NCBI RefSeq assembly: GCF_020171725.1
Contig: NZ_JAIVAJ010000003.1
Span: forward strand, 124,001-188,000
DNA length: 64,000 nucleotides
Direction: 5' to 3'
From: Halobacillus litoralis
Lineage (GTDB): Bacteria; Bacillota; Bacilli; Bacillales; Halobacillaceae
Part shown: positions 49,504-58,851 of the stretch, piece by piece
Position numbering within the stretch: position 1 is the stretch's first letter
Layout: the number at the start of each line of letters is the position of its first letter
Made by a program: the position numbers and the translations under genes
Notes under the pieces: generated by a model
Told to the model about the DNA's origin: nothing
Seen by the model: the letters and a program-made list of their open reading frames with translations, nothing else
Databases searched by the model: none

Positions 49504-51995
49504 ACCATAGCCCGAAAACGTGCCACATCGTATTTCAAACACACTGGGACAGGGAATGGTATCTGCCATTTGAGACTTTTCGCCATCGGTTTATTCATGT
49601 GATGGAGCGGGTTATGTCAGGGTTAGAGAAAGGAGAGCTTCAACAGTTTATTCTCGATGGTCAATTGGCGGCCATCGAGGATTTCTTTGAAGTGTGCAGC
49701 CCTTCGCAAAAACAACGCGCGCTTAAACTATTGAAGGAAGAAAAGCTCGTTGTAGGCCCTTGGTATGTGTTGGCAGACGAATTTCTTGTCTCTGGAGAAT
49801 CGCTTTGGCGGAACTTAGAGATCGGCCTTGAAATGGCTGGATCTTACAGCCGTTCGCAGAAGGTAGGTTATCTTCCAGATACATTTGGTCACATCAGTCA
49901 GATGCCTCAGATTTTGCGTTCGTTTGGAATCGATAACGCGATTCTTTGGAGAGGCATTCAAATCGATCAGTCTGAATTTGAATGGCAAAGCCCGAATGGG
50001 GAAAGCGTCTATTCTATTTTCTTACCAGAAGGATATTATCAGCCCGTTTTGAACGAAGAAGATCCCACATCCTCTTTACAATCATTCATTGAAAAAGTAG
50101 AGCCTTATACAAATACCTCGCATGTGCTTCTAACCAACGGTGGGGATCATTTGATGCCGGTATGGGAAAATATGCAGCAACGAATAGAGGATGCCAATCA
50201 GGCGGGACTGAGAGTTCAAGCATCTACCTATGAAAAATTCCTGAAACATGTTCGGAAGGAAAGCCAGTCTCTCCTTGTTCATAAGGGCGAGATGCGTTCC
50301 AATGAACATATTTATGTCCTTCCTAATGTTTTATCTACCAGAACTTATTTGAAGCAACAAAACCAATACGTGGAGGATCAATTAACCCGCCATGTTGAGC
50401 CTATGCTTGCGATTGCAGGGGCGGAAGAAACGGATCGATATCTCGAAGACACGTGGAAGTTGCTTTTGAAAAATCATCCTCACGACAGTATTTGCGGTTG
50501 CAGTATAGATGACGTACATAAAGAAATGGAAACACGTACGATGAAATTGAAGCAGCGTATGGAGGCATTGAAGAAAGAGTCCCTCTACCATTTGAAAGCA
50601 AGAGATTTTGCCATGACAGGAAATGGGGGTCGAAAGCCTTTTGAAGACATGTCGACCTTTACAGTGTTTAACCCTCATCCCTTTTCCTATAAGGGATGGG
50701 TAAAGGGAGAGGTGTGGCTTTATGAAGATCAAGCTTTTGAAGTGGTGGGGGACGACGGTTCACCTCATGAGACCGTCATCATCGAAAAGCGTAAGGATCG
50801 TCATTTCGCCTCTCCTACAGATGCTTTCCCAGAGTTTAAGGATGTAAATGTTTACGAGATTGCATTCTTCGTTCCATCACTTCCGGCACTGTCTTTTCAA
50901 ACTTATCATGTTGAATCAGGCAGGAATCATTTGCTGGAAACTACCGAGACATCATTTATCGAGAACGAGTGGATGAAAGTGGAAATAGGGAAGAAAGGAG
51001 GTTTAACGGTGGAGGATTTGTCTTCAGGAAAGTTGTATGAAGGCTTCAATCATTATACTGCCTCGCTTGATGCTGGAGACGAGTACAATTATTCACCTCC
51101 ATTTGACGACGTCTGGACAGAAGGTTCGATCATAGGTGTGCCTAAAGTGAAGCGGAGCGGGCATGTTCAGGAACTCAGCTATGAGGTCATGTTATCGCCA
51201 CCAGCCTCGCTTAATGAGGCGCGAACAGGTCCTGTTCAAGAAAGAGGAGTAATTAGTATTTCCATTCGAATTCGCCTGTTTAAAGGTGAGCCTATCGCAG
51301 ATGTGTGTGTAAACGTCGATAATCAAGCAGAAGACTCGAGACTTCGGGTCACTTTTCCTCAGAAAGAACGGGTTGAGAGGACGTATAGTGATACAGCCTT
51401 TGATCTGGTCGAACGGCCTGCACAAAAGATAGAACGTTTCGATGCATCAAAGCAGAAAGAGGTCCCTGTAGTGGTGGAACCTAGTGCATCGGTTGTTTAC
51501 GCAAATGGTTTCTCTTTTGTTCATCAAGGTTTGCAGGAATATCAAGTTACAGAGAATGATGAGGTCGCGGTGACTTTGATTCGAGGAGTCGGCTGGTTAT
51601 CACGCGACGACCTTCGTACTCGAGGGGGCGGGGCAGGTCCTTCATTTGAAACGCCGGATGCCCAATGCTTGGGAAGTCATACCTTCTATTACGGATTCGG
51701 CTTTAGACCAACCCCTGTCGAGGCATTACGTGAAGCTAACCAATTCAGAATTAAGCCTTCTATTATGGAGGGGGAAGGACTAACAGAGTCTTTGATTACA
51801 TTAGCAAATCCCACCATTCAAGTAAGTGCTGTACGGAAGCGTGACCGCCATATCGAGATCAGGATTTGGAACCCGACTCTTGAGATGGAGGAAACGAATA
51901 TTGTTACGGAGAAGTCTGTCATGATGGATGGCGAATTAGTGAAAGGGCCACTGCAAATTCTACCTAAAACGATTAAGACACTGACGCTGACGTGA
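49500..51995 (+). CDS. GH38 family alpha-mannosidase
   Basis: This 831-residue cytoplasmic enzyme has the GH38 zinc and substrate motif IVFQTHWDREWYLPFE (His15, Asp17) and the nucleophile Asp127 in VGYLPDTFGHISQMPQ. A further zinc-binding His is in NHPHDSICGCSIDDVHKEM, and long C-terminal beta domains follow. It cleaves alpha-mannosyl linkages of imported oligosaccharides; bacterial GH38 enzymes also accept modified mannose. There is no signal peptide, so it acts after import. Coupled by ATGA overlap to the permease gene. The next gene, a DUF4127 protein, follows closely. Confidence 0.95.
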   Translation: MNHSPKTCHIVFQTHWDREWYLPFETFRHRFIHVMERVMSGLEKGELQQFILDGQLAAIEDFFEVCSPSQKQRALKLLKEEKLVVGPWYVLADEFLVSGESLWRNLEIGLEMAGSYSRSQKVGYLPDTFGHISQMPQILRSFGIDNAILWRGIQIDQSEFEWQSPNGESVYSIFLPEGYYQPVLNEEDPTSSLQSFIEKVEPYTNTSHVLLTNGGDHLMPVWENMQQRIEDANQAGLRVQASTYEKFLKHVRKESQSLLVHKGEMRSNEHIYVLPNVLSTRTYLKQQNQYVEDQLTRHVEPMLAIAGAEETDRYLEDTWKLLLKNHPHDSICGCSIDDVHKEMETRTMKLKQRMEALKKESLYHLKARDFAMTGNGGRKPFEDMSTFTVFNPHPFSYKGWVKGEVWLYEDQAFEVVGDDGSPHETVIIEKRKDRHFASPTDAFPEFKDVNVYEIAFFVPSLPALSFQTYHVESGRNHLLETTETSFIENEWMKVEIGKKGGLTVEDLSSGKLYEGFNHYTASLDAGDEYNYSPPFDDVWTEGSIIGVPKVKRSGHVQELSYEVMLSPPASLNEARTGPVQERGVISISIRIRLFKGEPIADVCVNVDNQAEDSRLRVTFPQKERVERTYSDTAFDLVERPAQKIERFDASKQKEVPVVVEPSASVVYANGFSFVHQGLQEYQVTENDEVAVTLIRGVGWLSRDDLRTRGGGAGPSFETPDAQCLGSHTFYYGFGFRPTPVEALREANQFRIKPSIMEGEGLTESLITLANPTIQVSAVRKRDRHIEIRIWNPTLEMEETNIVTEKSVMMDGELVKGPLQILPKTIKTLTLT

Positions 51996-52009
51996 ATGGA
52001 GAGAGTGTG

Positions 52010-53512
52010 ATGAAGAAGAAAATAGCCTTGTTACCAGTTGATGCTCGCCCCGTAACACGCCAACTGCCTATTGAACTAGCAAAATTGGCAGATTGGGAAG
52101 TACTTGCGCCTGAACAAGCGGATTTAGGGTTCTTAAAACAGGCGGCAGATGTTGGTCATTTGCAATATTGGTTAAAAGAAACGGCGCCGAAAGTAGACGG
52201 AATGGTTCTTTCTATCGACATGTTGTTATATGGAGGACTGGTTCCTTCGCGAATTCATGAACAGGAAAAAGAGCAGTTGAACCGGCGTCTCGAACTGTTG
52301 AAAGAAATAAGAGAGGAACACCCTGACATTCAGTTGATGGTCTTCAGCTCTACGATGAGAATTTCTAATAATAATGTCAACGAAGAAGAGAAGGAGTATT
52401 GGCAAACGTATGGAACGGCGATATGGGGATTGTCCTACCATACCCACCGCTTTGAAACGACGGGAGATGAGGCGGACCAAAGGCGGGCAGACGAGTGGAG
52501 AGCCTCTATTCCGGAGGATATCTTACATGATTATCAAGCGACACGCCAAATCAATTACTCTATGAACCTTGAGCTCCTTCAACTTTTAGAAGGTGGGACG
52601 ATTGATCGTATCGTATTTCCGCAGGATGATACAAGTGAATACGGGTGGAACGTTCAAGAACAAGCGCAGCTTTCTAAAGTGATTCGTGAGCAGCATTTAT
52701 CAAAAGAAGCGGTTCTCTATCCTGGTGCAGATGAAGTAGCAAGCACCCTTCTGACTCGGATGATCTTTCAACTAGAAGAGCAAGACTTGCCGTGCTTTTA
52801 TCCCGTTTCGAGTGGGATGAAAGGTTATTTAAGTTCAGCCATGTATGAAGACAGACCTCTGATGGAATCGGTGAAAGGTCAAATATTCGCCATTGGCTCA
52901 AGAACAGAGGATGACTTCGCTCAAGCAGATATCGTCCTTGGAGTGAATGTTCCAGGCATAAAGCAAGGCGATTTAGCTTTGGAACTCAATATGAACCTTG
53001 TTGATACAAATGATCGCAATATAAGTGAATGGTTGAGACGATTGGAAACCTATCTTGGGAGAAAACCTGTCGCTTTGGTGGATCTTGCATATGCCAATGG
53101 GGCTGATCCAAGGATGATTCCAGAACTTCTCGAAACGATTTCATGGCAGGATTTAATAGGCTTTGCCGCTTGGAATACGGCGGGGAATTCCATTGGAACT
53201 GTCGTGTCTCAGGCTGCACTTCAATGGCTTGCGGATCGAAAAGGAATGGATGTGAAAGAGCAGAAGGATCATCAAATCCTCCATCGGATTCTAGAAGATT
53301 ACCTTTACCAGTCGATTGTTCGTAAAGAAGGAAGAGCTCTTTTGGGTAAGGGCGAGAAGCTTCATGATGTGATCACGCCGCTATTTGATAAAAAAGCTTC
53401 CGATTTCTTATCTCACTATGCTGATGGATGGGAAGTGAGTGGGATTCAGTATCCTTGGAACCGGACATTTGAGATTGACTTCATTTTAAATAAGAAGGAG
53501 GAAATGTCATGA
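52010..53512 (+). CDS. DUF4127 family protein
   Basis: This protein has 500 residues from the ATG at 52010 after GGAGAGAG. It begins KKIALLPVDARPVTRQLP, the hallmark of DUF4127 (LLPxDxRPV), and includes DGMVLSIDMLLYGGLVPSR, IVFPQDDTSEYGWNVQEQ, YPGADEVASTLL and NTAGNSIGTVVSQAAL. The acidic and His positions suggest an enzyme rather than a structural protein. It has no signal peptide. The family has no established function that I know of. Its place between the GH38 and FAD genes argues for a sugar-processing step. Confidence 0.9.
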   Translation: MKKKIALLPVDARPVTRQLPIELAKLADWEVLAPEQADLGFLKQAADVGHLQYWLKETAPKVDGMVLSIDMLLYGGLVPSRIHEQEKEQLNRRLELLKEIREEHPDIQLMVFSSTMRISNNNVNEEEKEYWQTYGTAIWGLSYHTHRFETTGDEADQRRADEWRASIPEDILHDYQATRQINYSMNLELLQLLEGGTIDRIVFPQDDTSEYGWNVQEQAQLSKVIREQHLSKEAVLYPGADEVASTLLTRMIFQLEEQDLPCFYPVSSGMKGYLSSAMYEDRPLMESVKGQIFAIGSRTEDDFAQADIVLGVNVPGIKQGDLALELNMNLVDTNDRNISEWLRRLETYLGRKPVALVDLAYANGADPRMIPELLETISWQDLIGFAAWNTAGNSIGTVVSQAALQWLADRKGMDVKEQKDHQILHRILEDYLYQSIVRKEGRALLGKGEKLHDVITPLFDKKASDFLSHYADGWEVSGIQYPWNRTFEIDFILNKKEEMS

Positions 53513-55062
53513 GAGCGGATATCGTTGTTGTTGGAGGCGGAATTGGTGGGACGATGGCTGCTCTTTCTGCAGCGAAAATGGGGAAGACCGTCATTCTGAC
53601 AGAAGAAACAGACTGGATAGGAGGCCAGCTGACATCACAGGCTGTCCCTCCTGACGAACACCCATGGATCGAGGAGTTTGGATGCACAGATACTTATCGG
53701 CAGTTTAGAAATCGGGTGAGGCAGTATTATAAAGACCATTACCCCGTGCAGGATAAAGCGCGAACGGACCAACGATTTAATCCTGGATCCGCTTGGGTCA
53801 GCCGAATTGCGCATGAGCCTAAAGTAGCGAAGCGTGTCTTGGAGGATATGCTTCAGCCTTTTCTCAGTAATGGGCAGATCACGCTGCTCTATTCATATCG
53901 TCCGGTCGCCGTTGAAGTGGAAGAGGACCGTATTACCCATGTAACTGTTGCAAGAGGTGATGAGCGTAAACAGCTTGTAGGGAACTATGTACTTGATGCG
54001 ACAGAATGTGGTGACCTTCTTCCCTTGGCAAAAGCGGAGTATCGTATTGGGGCAGAATCAAAAGAGATGACGGGAGAGCCGCATGCTTTGGACGAATATC
54101 GACCGGGTGATGTGCAGTCCTTTACCTATGTCTTCGCTCTTGAATATGACCCTGATGGTGACTATACAATTGAAAAGCCTGACATGTATGCGCACTGGAG
54201 GGCATATCAGGCGGATTTTCTAGAGCACTTGCAGCTGAGCTGGGACATTCCGGATGCTGATACGGGGAAATCAAAGCGTTTCAGGATGTTCAATGATGAG
54301 GGTGATTTGGGGCTTTGGGAATACCGTCGGATTATTGATCCTTCACATTTTAAGGAAGGGTTTTTTAAAGGTGACTTATCCTTGATCAACTGGCCGCAGA
54401 ATGATTATTGGGAAGGAACCATCATTGACGTGACCGAAGATGAAAAAGAAAAAAGGCTGTATCAATCGAAGCAGTTAAGTTTATCTGTCTTGTATTGGCT
54501 TCAGACAGAGGCCCCGCGTGATGATGGAGGGGGGGGATATCCAGGGTTAAAGCTGCGCCCTGATGTGGTGGGGACGGACGATGGATTCGCTAAATATCCG
54601 TATATACGCGAGTCACGTAGGATAGAGGCACTTGAAACAGTTGTCGAACAAGATATTAACGTTGAGTATTCCGAGTACAATGGTGTCCGAATTCGTGAAA
54701 ACTCAGTCGGAATTGGAGCCTACCGAATTGATTTACATCCGACGACGGAGACGAATCGTCTTTTTTATGCGCGCAGTTATCCTTTTGAAATCCCACTTGG
54801 TTCTTTGATTCCCGTGCGTATCAAGAACCTGATTCCTGCCTGTAAAAATATTGGCTGCACGCACTTGACCAACGGTTGTATGAGAGTTCATCCTGTTGAA
54901 TGGAATGTAGGAGAGTCGGCAGGAGCTCTGGCAGCCTTCGCTATGGAAGAAGAAAAAACGCTTCATGATATTTATCACAGTTCACGATTGACGAGATCAT
55001 TTCAAGGTAAGCTAGAGCAATTAGGAATAGGGTTGCATTGGCCAGAGGTGGGGGAGTTATAG
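53509..55062 (+). CDS. FAD-dependent oxidoreductase (PF12831-like)
   Basis: This 517-residue protein has the dinucleotide-binding motif VVVGGGIGGTMAALSAAKMG, GGQLTSQAVPPDEHPWIEEF, and a late segment GCTHLTNGCMRVHPVEWNVG, as in the FAD_oxidored family. Family members are often annotated as xanthan-lyase-like without proof. It could oxidise a sugar hydroxyl before or after GH38 cleavage, which would explain its link to a glycosidase. It overlaps DUF4127 by 4 bp and ends the operon before a weak terminator. Confidence 0.85.
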   Translation: MRADIVVVGGGIGGTMAALSAAKMGKTVILTEETDWIGGQLTSQAVPPDEHPWIEEFGCTDTYRQFRNRVRQYYKDHYPVQDKARTDQRFNPGSAWVSRIAHEPKVAKRVLEDMLQPFLSNGQITLLYSYRPVAVEVEEDRITHVTVARGDERKQLVGNYVLDATECGDLLPLAKAEYRIGAESKEMTGEPHALDEYRPGDVQSFTYVFALEYDPDGDYTIEKPDMYAHWRAYQADFLEHLQLSWDIPDADTGKSKRFRMFNDEGDLGLWEYRRIIDPSHFKEGFFKGDLSLINWPQNDYWEGTIIDVTEDEKEKRLYQSKQLSLSVLYWLQTEAPRDDGGGGYPGLKLRPDVVGTDDGFAKYPYIRESRRIEALETVVEQDINVEYSEYNGVRIRENSVGIGAYRIDLHPTTETNRLFYARSYPFEIPLGSLIPVRIKNLIPACKNIGCTHLTNGCMRVHPVEWNVGESAGALAAFAMEEEKTLHDIYHSSRLTRSFQGKLEQLGIGLHWPEVGEL

Positions 55063-55071
55063 GTATTTAGT

Positions 55072-55095
55072 AAGGAGGATCGAACCTCCTTTTCA
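55072..55095 (+). terminator. short terminator-like hairpin
   Basis: AAGGAGG (55072-55078) pairs with CCTCCTT (55085-55091), followed by TTC. It closes the intracellular part of the sugar operon. Confidence 0.5.
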
Positions 55096-55121
55096 ACCAT
55101 TTTATGAAGAATATATCCAAC

Positions 55122-55127
55122 TATAAT
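55122..55127 (+). promoter_or_regulatory. -10 hexamer TATAAT of the GHL10 gene
   Basis: A perfect TATAAT lies 105 bp before the start codon, with a TGAAGA half-site like that of the sugar promoter just upstream (55105-55110). No good -35 is present. Confidence 0.4.
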
Positions 55128-55231
55128 ATTATTTTGGAGAAATTATCCTCTTTTATTTGAATTTTGTGATAACATTCTTTTCAATACATCATGATAACGC
55201 ATACAAAAAATATGTATGGAGGATTGATGAG

Positions 55232-57571
55232 ATGAAAGGGACCAGTAAACAAGTCGTAGCATTTTTTGGGGTGTTCGTCCTGTTTCTCAGTTTGTTGTTG
55301 AGTCCTGCGGCAGCTGAGGAAGATGAAGCAACCGTAGTGAAAGATGAGGACGGGACAAGCATGACAGTAGACGCGGTGAATGACCGGAGCAACGGCGGGA
55401 AGCTTGTGCTGTTTGATCCGACATTCAGTTACTTTACGGAGACAAGCCAGGACTCTTATGAAGTTGTGCTCGAGAAGATCGGTCTTACGGAGTATGAAGT
55501 CATTCGTTCAGGTTCAGGAGATCAGTCGATTCCAGAAGAAGGAGTGGTGTTGTCCACAAAAGCTTCTTCAGATATTCTCGATTTTCTGAAGTCACTGGAT
55601 AATGGAGAGAATGTTGAAATAGAAGAACCAGTGGAGAAACGTTACGGTAGTCAGCTGGACGATATCGACCCAACGGATGAGACGAATCCAGACGGTGCTC
55701 CTTTTCCAGGGAATAGAGGCGCAAACCAGTTGCTTTTGTACACACCTGACTTCGGTGACAGCACAGGAACAAACCCTTATGGCTACGAAATTACGGTAAC
55801 AGAAGGCGTTGTGACCAAAGTGGGCGGTGGGGATAGTTCAATTCCGGCCAATGGATTTGTTGTCAGTGGTCATGGAGTAGAAGCCAATTTCTTGCGACAA
55901 GCTGAAATCGGGATGAAGGTCATGTATGAACAGGATGGTTCAATAGATCTGATCCGGGATGCTTCCACCTATATCTTTAAAAGTCAGCAGGCTTTGACCG
56001 AGGCGAAAGCAAGCCTTGCAGATGCGAGAGCTCAATTTATAGACGCATCTTACGAACAGGCGGAGCAGTCGATAGCAAAAGCCGAGGAACTTTTACAAAA
56101 GGCAGAAGATGTCCAAAGTGAGAATCCGAGGCAGGCGCTCGCATATACAGAGCAGGCCACTCAAGCGGCCTATGATGGATATTATTATTCTCTCCCTTCT
56201 GAAGTCGGAGAGCAGCGGGCGATTTGGTATCGTCCGGAGGAGAAGGATTTAGAAGATGTTCAGACGACTCTGGATCGTATGGAGAAAGCGGGCTTTAATT
56301 CCTTGTACCTTGAAACGACGTTTTGGGGATATACGATTTTCCCGAGTGATACGATGGAGGCATATGGTCTGCCGAAGCAGCACCCTAATTTTGTGAATCA
56401 GGATTACGGGAAATATGGATCGGATATTCTGCAGGCTTTCATTGAAGAAGGGGAGAAGCGTGGAATTACGGTTCAATCATGGACAGATGGGTTTATGATC
56501 GGTCACGTCAGTCTTGGGCTTCCATCTCAATTCGAACAATACCCTGAGTGGGCAGCGGTCCAACGAAATGATGAGCCGGGCACACCTGGGGCAGATTCGA
56601 AGAGTAACTATTATTGGTTGGATATTGCTAACCCGGATGTTCAACAATTTATGTTGGATATTTATAAAGAGCAGCAAAAGGATTATGCAATTACAGGGTT
56701 GAACATCGATTATATGCGTTATCCGCATCACTCTTTTGAAGAAAGCTACAGCTACAGTGAATCGAACAGGAATAGGTTTGAGGAAGAGTATGGAGTCGAC
56801 CCTCTAATGCTGGAAGAGTCGGATGACCTCTTTGAAGAGTGGGAGATGTGGTTGAGAGAGCAAGAGAATGCATTTGTAGAGAAGCTGCACGATCAGAGTA
56901 AGCAGTTGGATGGTGCATTTATGCTGACGGCAACGCCGGAGCCTGGACCTGAAGCCGTACTGATCAGTGACTGGGTAGAGGATATTGACGGGGTGATTCC
57001 ACAAGCCTATGGTCATGACTTTAATAGTATTCAGTCCACGGTCAGAGCAAGCAAAGAGTTAATGCCTGAGGAAACGATGTACTATACAGGCATCTACTCA
57101 TTCTACCACCATCTAAGTGAGAAAGCGGCAGTGGAGGACGTGCTGGCCGCGGGCTATGGAACATCCGGCGTGAACATGTTTGCATTCGGCCAGGCAAGTG
57201 CACCTTCTGTCGATGCTCTTGGAAAAGGACCATGGAGAGAGGCGGCTGTGAATCCTGGTGAAGACCCACGTGGTGCAGTTCTTGCCACCGTTCGAGAACT
57301 GAGTTCACAGACGGAAGAGCTTTACATCAAACAGGGGGCAGTCAATCGTCACGAGGGGCGGAAGTTGATCAACAACTTCAAGAAGTGGGAAGTGATGATG
57401 GAACGCCCTGCTCATTCGTTGAAATGGTCCAAAGTAGAGAAAGAGATGAACAAATCACAAGAGATGTTAAGTGGATTAAACAGTCTTGACTCAGTTGTCC
57501 AACAACGAATCTCAGAGAAGTATGAGAAAATGAGTAAGTGGTTGAATTATTACTATACGAAGCAAAAATAA
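55232..57571 (+). CDS. secreted family 10-like glycosidase (GHL10) with duplicated N-terminal domain
   Basis: This protein has 779 residues from the ATG at 55232 after GGAGG. Signal peptide 1-29 (FLSLLLSPAAA). Two similar units of about 85 residues follow (LVLFDPTFSYFTETSQDSY... and LLLYTPDFGDSTGTNPYGY...), then a helical segment, then a GHL10 TIM barrel (about 330-680). The barrel has FNSLYLETTFWGYTIFP, ITGLNIDYMRYP and FMLTATPEPGPEA. An acid in GLNIDYMRYP is a candidate catalytic residue. It probably cleaves the extracellular glycan that feeds the importer. A terminator follows. Confidence 0.85.
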   Translation: MKGTSKQVVAFFGVFVLFLSLLLSPAAAEEDEATVVKDEDGTSMTVDAVNDRSNGGKLVLFDPTFSYFTETSQDSYEVVLEKIGLTEYEVIRSGSGDQSIPEEGVVLSTKASSDILDFLKSLDNGENVEIEEPVEKRYGSQLDDIDPTDETNPDGAPFPGNRGANQLLLYTPDFGDSTGTNPYGYEITVTEGVVTKVGGGDSSIPANGFVVSGHGVEANFLRQAEIGMKVMYEQDGSIDLIRDASTYIFKSQQALTEAKASLADARAQFIDASYEQAEQSIAKAEELLQKAEDVQSENPRQALAYTEQATQAAYDGYYYSLPSEVGEQRAIWYRPEEKDLEDVQTTLDRMEKAGFNSLYLETTFWGYTIFPSDTMEAYGLPKQHPNFVNQDYGKYGSDILQAFIEEGEKRGITVQSWTDGFMIGHVSLGLPSQFEQYPEWAAVQRNDEPGTPGADSKSNYYWLDIANPDVQQFMLDIYKEQQKDYAITGLNIDYMRYPHHSFEESYSYSESNRNRFEEEYGVDPLMLEESDDLFEEWEMWLREQENAFVEKLHDQSKQLDGAFMLTATPEPGPEAVLISDWVEDIDGVIPQAYGHDFNSIQSTVRASKELMPEETMYYTGIYSFYHHLSEKAAVEDVLAAGYGTSGVNMFAFGQASAPSVDALGKGPWREAAVNPGEDPRGAVLATVRELSSQTEELYIKQGAVNRHEGRKLINNFKKWEVMMERPAHSLKWSKVEKEMNKSQEMLSGLNSLDSVVQQRISEKYEKMSKWLNYYYTKQK

Positions 57572-57575
57572 TAGG

Positions 57576-57609
57576 AAGGGTGGCTGTGTTTGTGCAGCCT
57601 CCCTTTTAT
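57576..57609. terminator. bidirectional terminator
   Basis: AAGGGTGGCTG (57576-57586) pairs with CAGCCTCCCTT (57595-57605) with one mismatch, followed by TTTT. It lies between convergent genes. Confidence 0.7.
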
Positions 57610-58457
57610 AGTTTATGAATAGAATTCCCAATCGTTTGCTGCAGGCCTTTCCATTCAGGCTTTCCACCTACGGCTACATAAAAACTCTTCAAGAACGTCT
57701 TCACATTACTCAGAAGGTACCAGTATTCTTCGTCCTTCAGCTTATTCTTTCGTTCACTCAATTCTTCAGGAAGATTATGAATCAACTTGGTTATTTCGCT
57801 TACATCAAGACCACGCTCCATCATGGCAAATACCGGCACGAGAATCCGTTCGTCTTCATCGTGAATGTAGGCACTTTCGGAAGTTAGAACCATGCTCCAC
57901 AGGGCTTGTAGGATTTCAGGGTAAGATTCATTTGAGATATTCGGGTTTTTGACGAGTTCATCCAATGTGTCTGCGACATGAGCGGTGCTGTGGGCCCACC
58001 CTTTGCCTGGGACGAAGCCTCTGAAATCTTTTTCTTGATGAGTATAACTTAGAAGCTTGTCTTTCATTTCAATTACTGTGCTTTTGTTTAAGAATGGTTC
58101 TTCGCTATCACGTCCGATAATCAGTGCAAGCAGCAGAGTTGTGAAGGAGCGTGTGAAGACTGAATCTGTATTCTTCTCACCGATGCCTTTCATAAGTCGG
58201 TCGTCCAAGCACACCTGGACAAGCTCATTAAGTAGATTCGGCGTAAGTGTGGGACGTTCAATAATGATTTTGAAAAAGGTTCTATAGATGAGTTCGTCTC
58301 GTAAAACGGGATCGGTTGAGCCGATGTGTTCGATCATGGAGCAGACGTTTTTATTGGTATCCATCGTTGACCATTGTTTCTGTCCGCTCTCCCATTGAAT
58401 CATGTATGATTTGAGTTCCTCTTCATTCATTGGCTCGATGGAAAGTCGTGTCGTCAT
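57606..58457 (-). CDS. DUF2785 family protein
   Basis: This 283-residue cytoplasmic protein matches the DUF2785 family in STDPVLRDELIYRTFF, FTRSFTTLLLALIIGRD and FRGFVPGKGWAHSTAHVADTL. These are helical repeats with conserved Arg and His. Members are widespread in bacilli and have no known function. AAGGAAGCC precedes the ATG. The gene stands alone on the minus strand and upstream of it lies the intergenic repeat array. Confidence 0.85.
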   Translation of the reverse strand: MTTRLSIEPMNEEELKSYMIQWESGQKQWSTMDTNKNVCSMIEHIGSTDPVLRDELIYRTFFKIIIERPTLTPNLLNELVQVCLDDRLMKGIGEKNTDSVFTRSFTTLLLALIIGRDSEEPFLNKSTVIEMKDKLLSYTHQEKDFRGFVPGKGWAHSTAHVADTLDELVKNPNISNESYPEILQALWSMVLTSESAYIHDEDERILVPVFAMMERGLDVSEITKLIHNLPEELSERKNKLKDEEYWYLLSNVKTFLKSFYVAVGGKPEWKGLQQTIGNSIHKL

Positions 58458-58652
58458 AGTAGGCTTCCTTTCTATTTTGGAGAAACTGTAGGGTTTCTTC
58501 TATTAATCTCTCTGGTTGTTCTATCGTCCAGTGTCCGCTTTTTATCTAACACACATCTGCTATTTGAAAATATAGATTTATTTCATAATTTTAACATAAT
58601 TAATCTATTGTGGCAGATAGTTTGGGGAGGCTTTCTGAATGTTTGGAGTGCT

Positions 58653-58766
58653 ATGCGCGTTCGGCGAGAGTCTATGCGCGCTCAGCACAACTCTATGGGC
58701 GTTCATCTTCAACCAATGCGCCCCCAACGGAAGTCTATGCGCGTTCATCCCATTCTGCGCGCGTCC
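58653..58766 (+). repeat. imperfect tandem array with exact 21-bp period
   Basis: A core close to ATGCGCGTTC begins at 58653, 58674, 58695, 58716 and 58737, and a sixth, degenerate one lies near 58756. The variable part of each unit is about 11 bp. The 394-bp gap (58458-58851) holds no other feature that I can support. The array encodes a seven-residue repeat on paper, but no ribosome site precedes it. Confidence 0.8.
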
Positions 58767-58851
58767 ACTCCAAATCCCATACCAAGTGAAACGCGACCCG
58801 CCCTCCAGACGTACTTATAAATAGAGAGTAAACAGAAAGGTTGGAGCAATC

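Noticed and set aside
58653..58766. 21-bp repeats considered as a CRISPR array
   Set aside because: The repeat core is about 10 bp with about 11 bp between cores, with no room for spacers of CRISPR length and no cas genes nearby.
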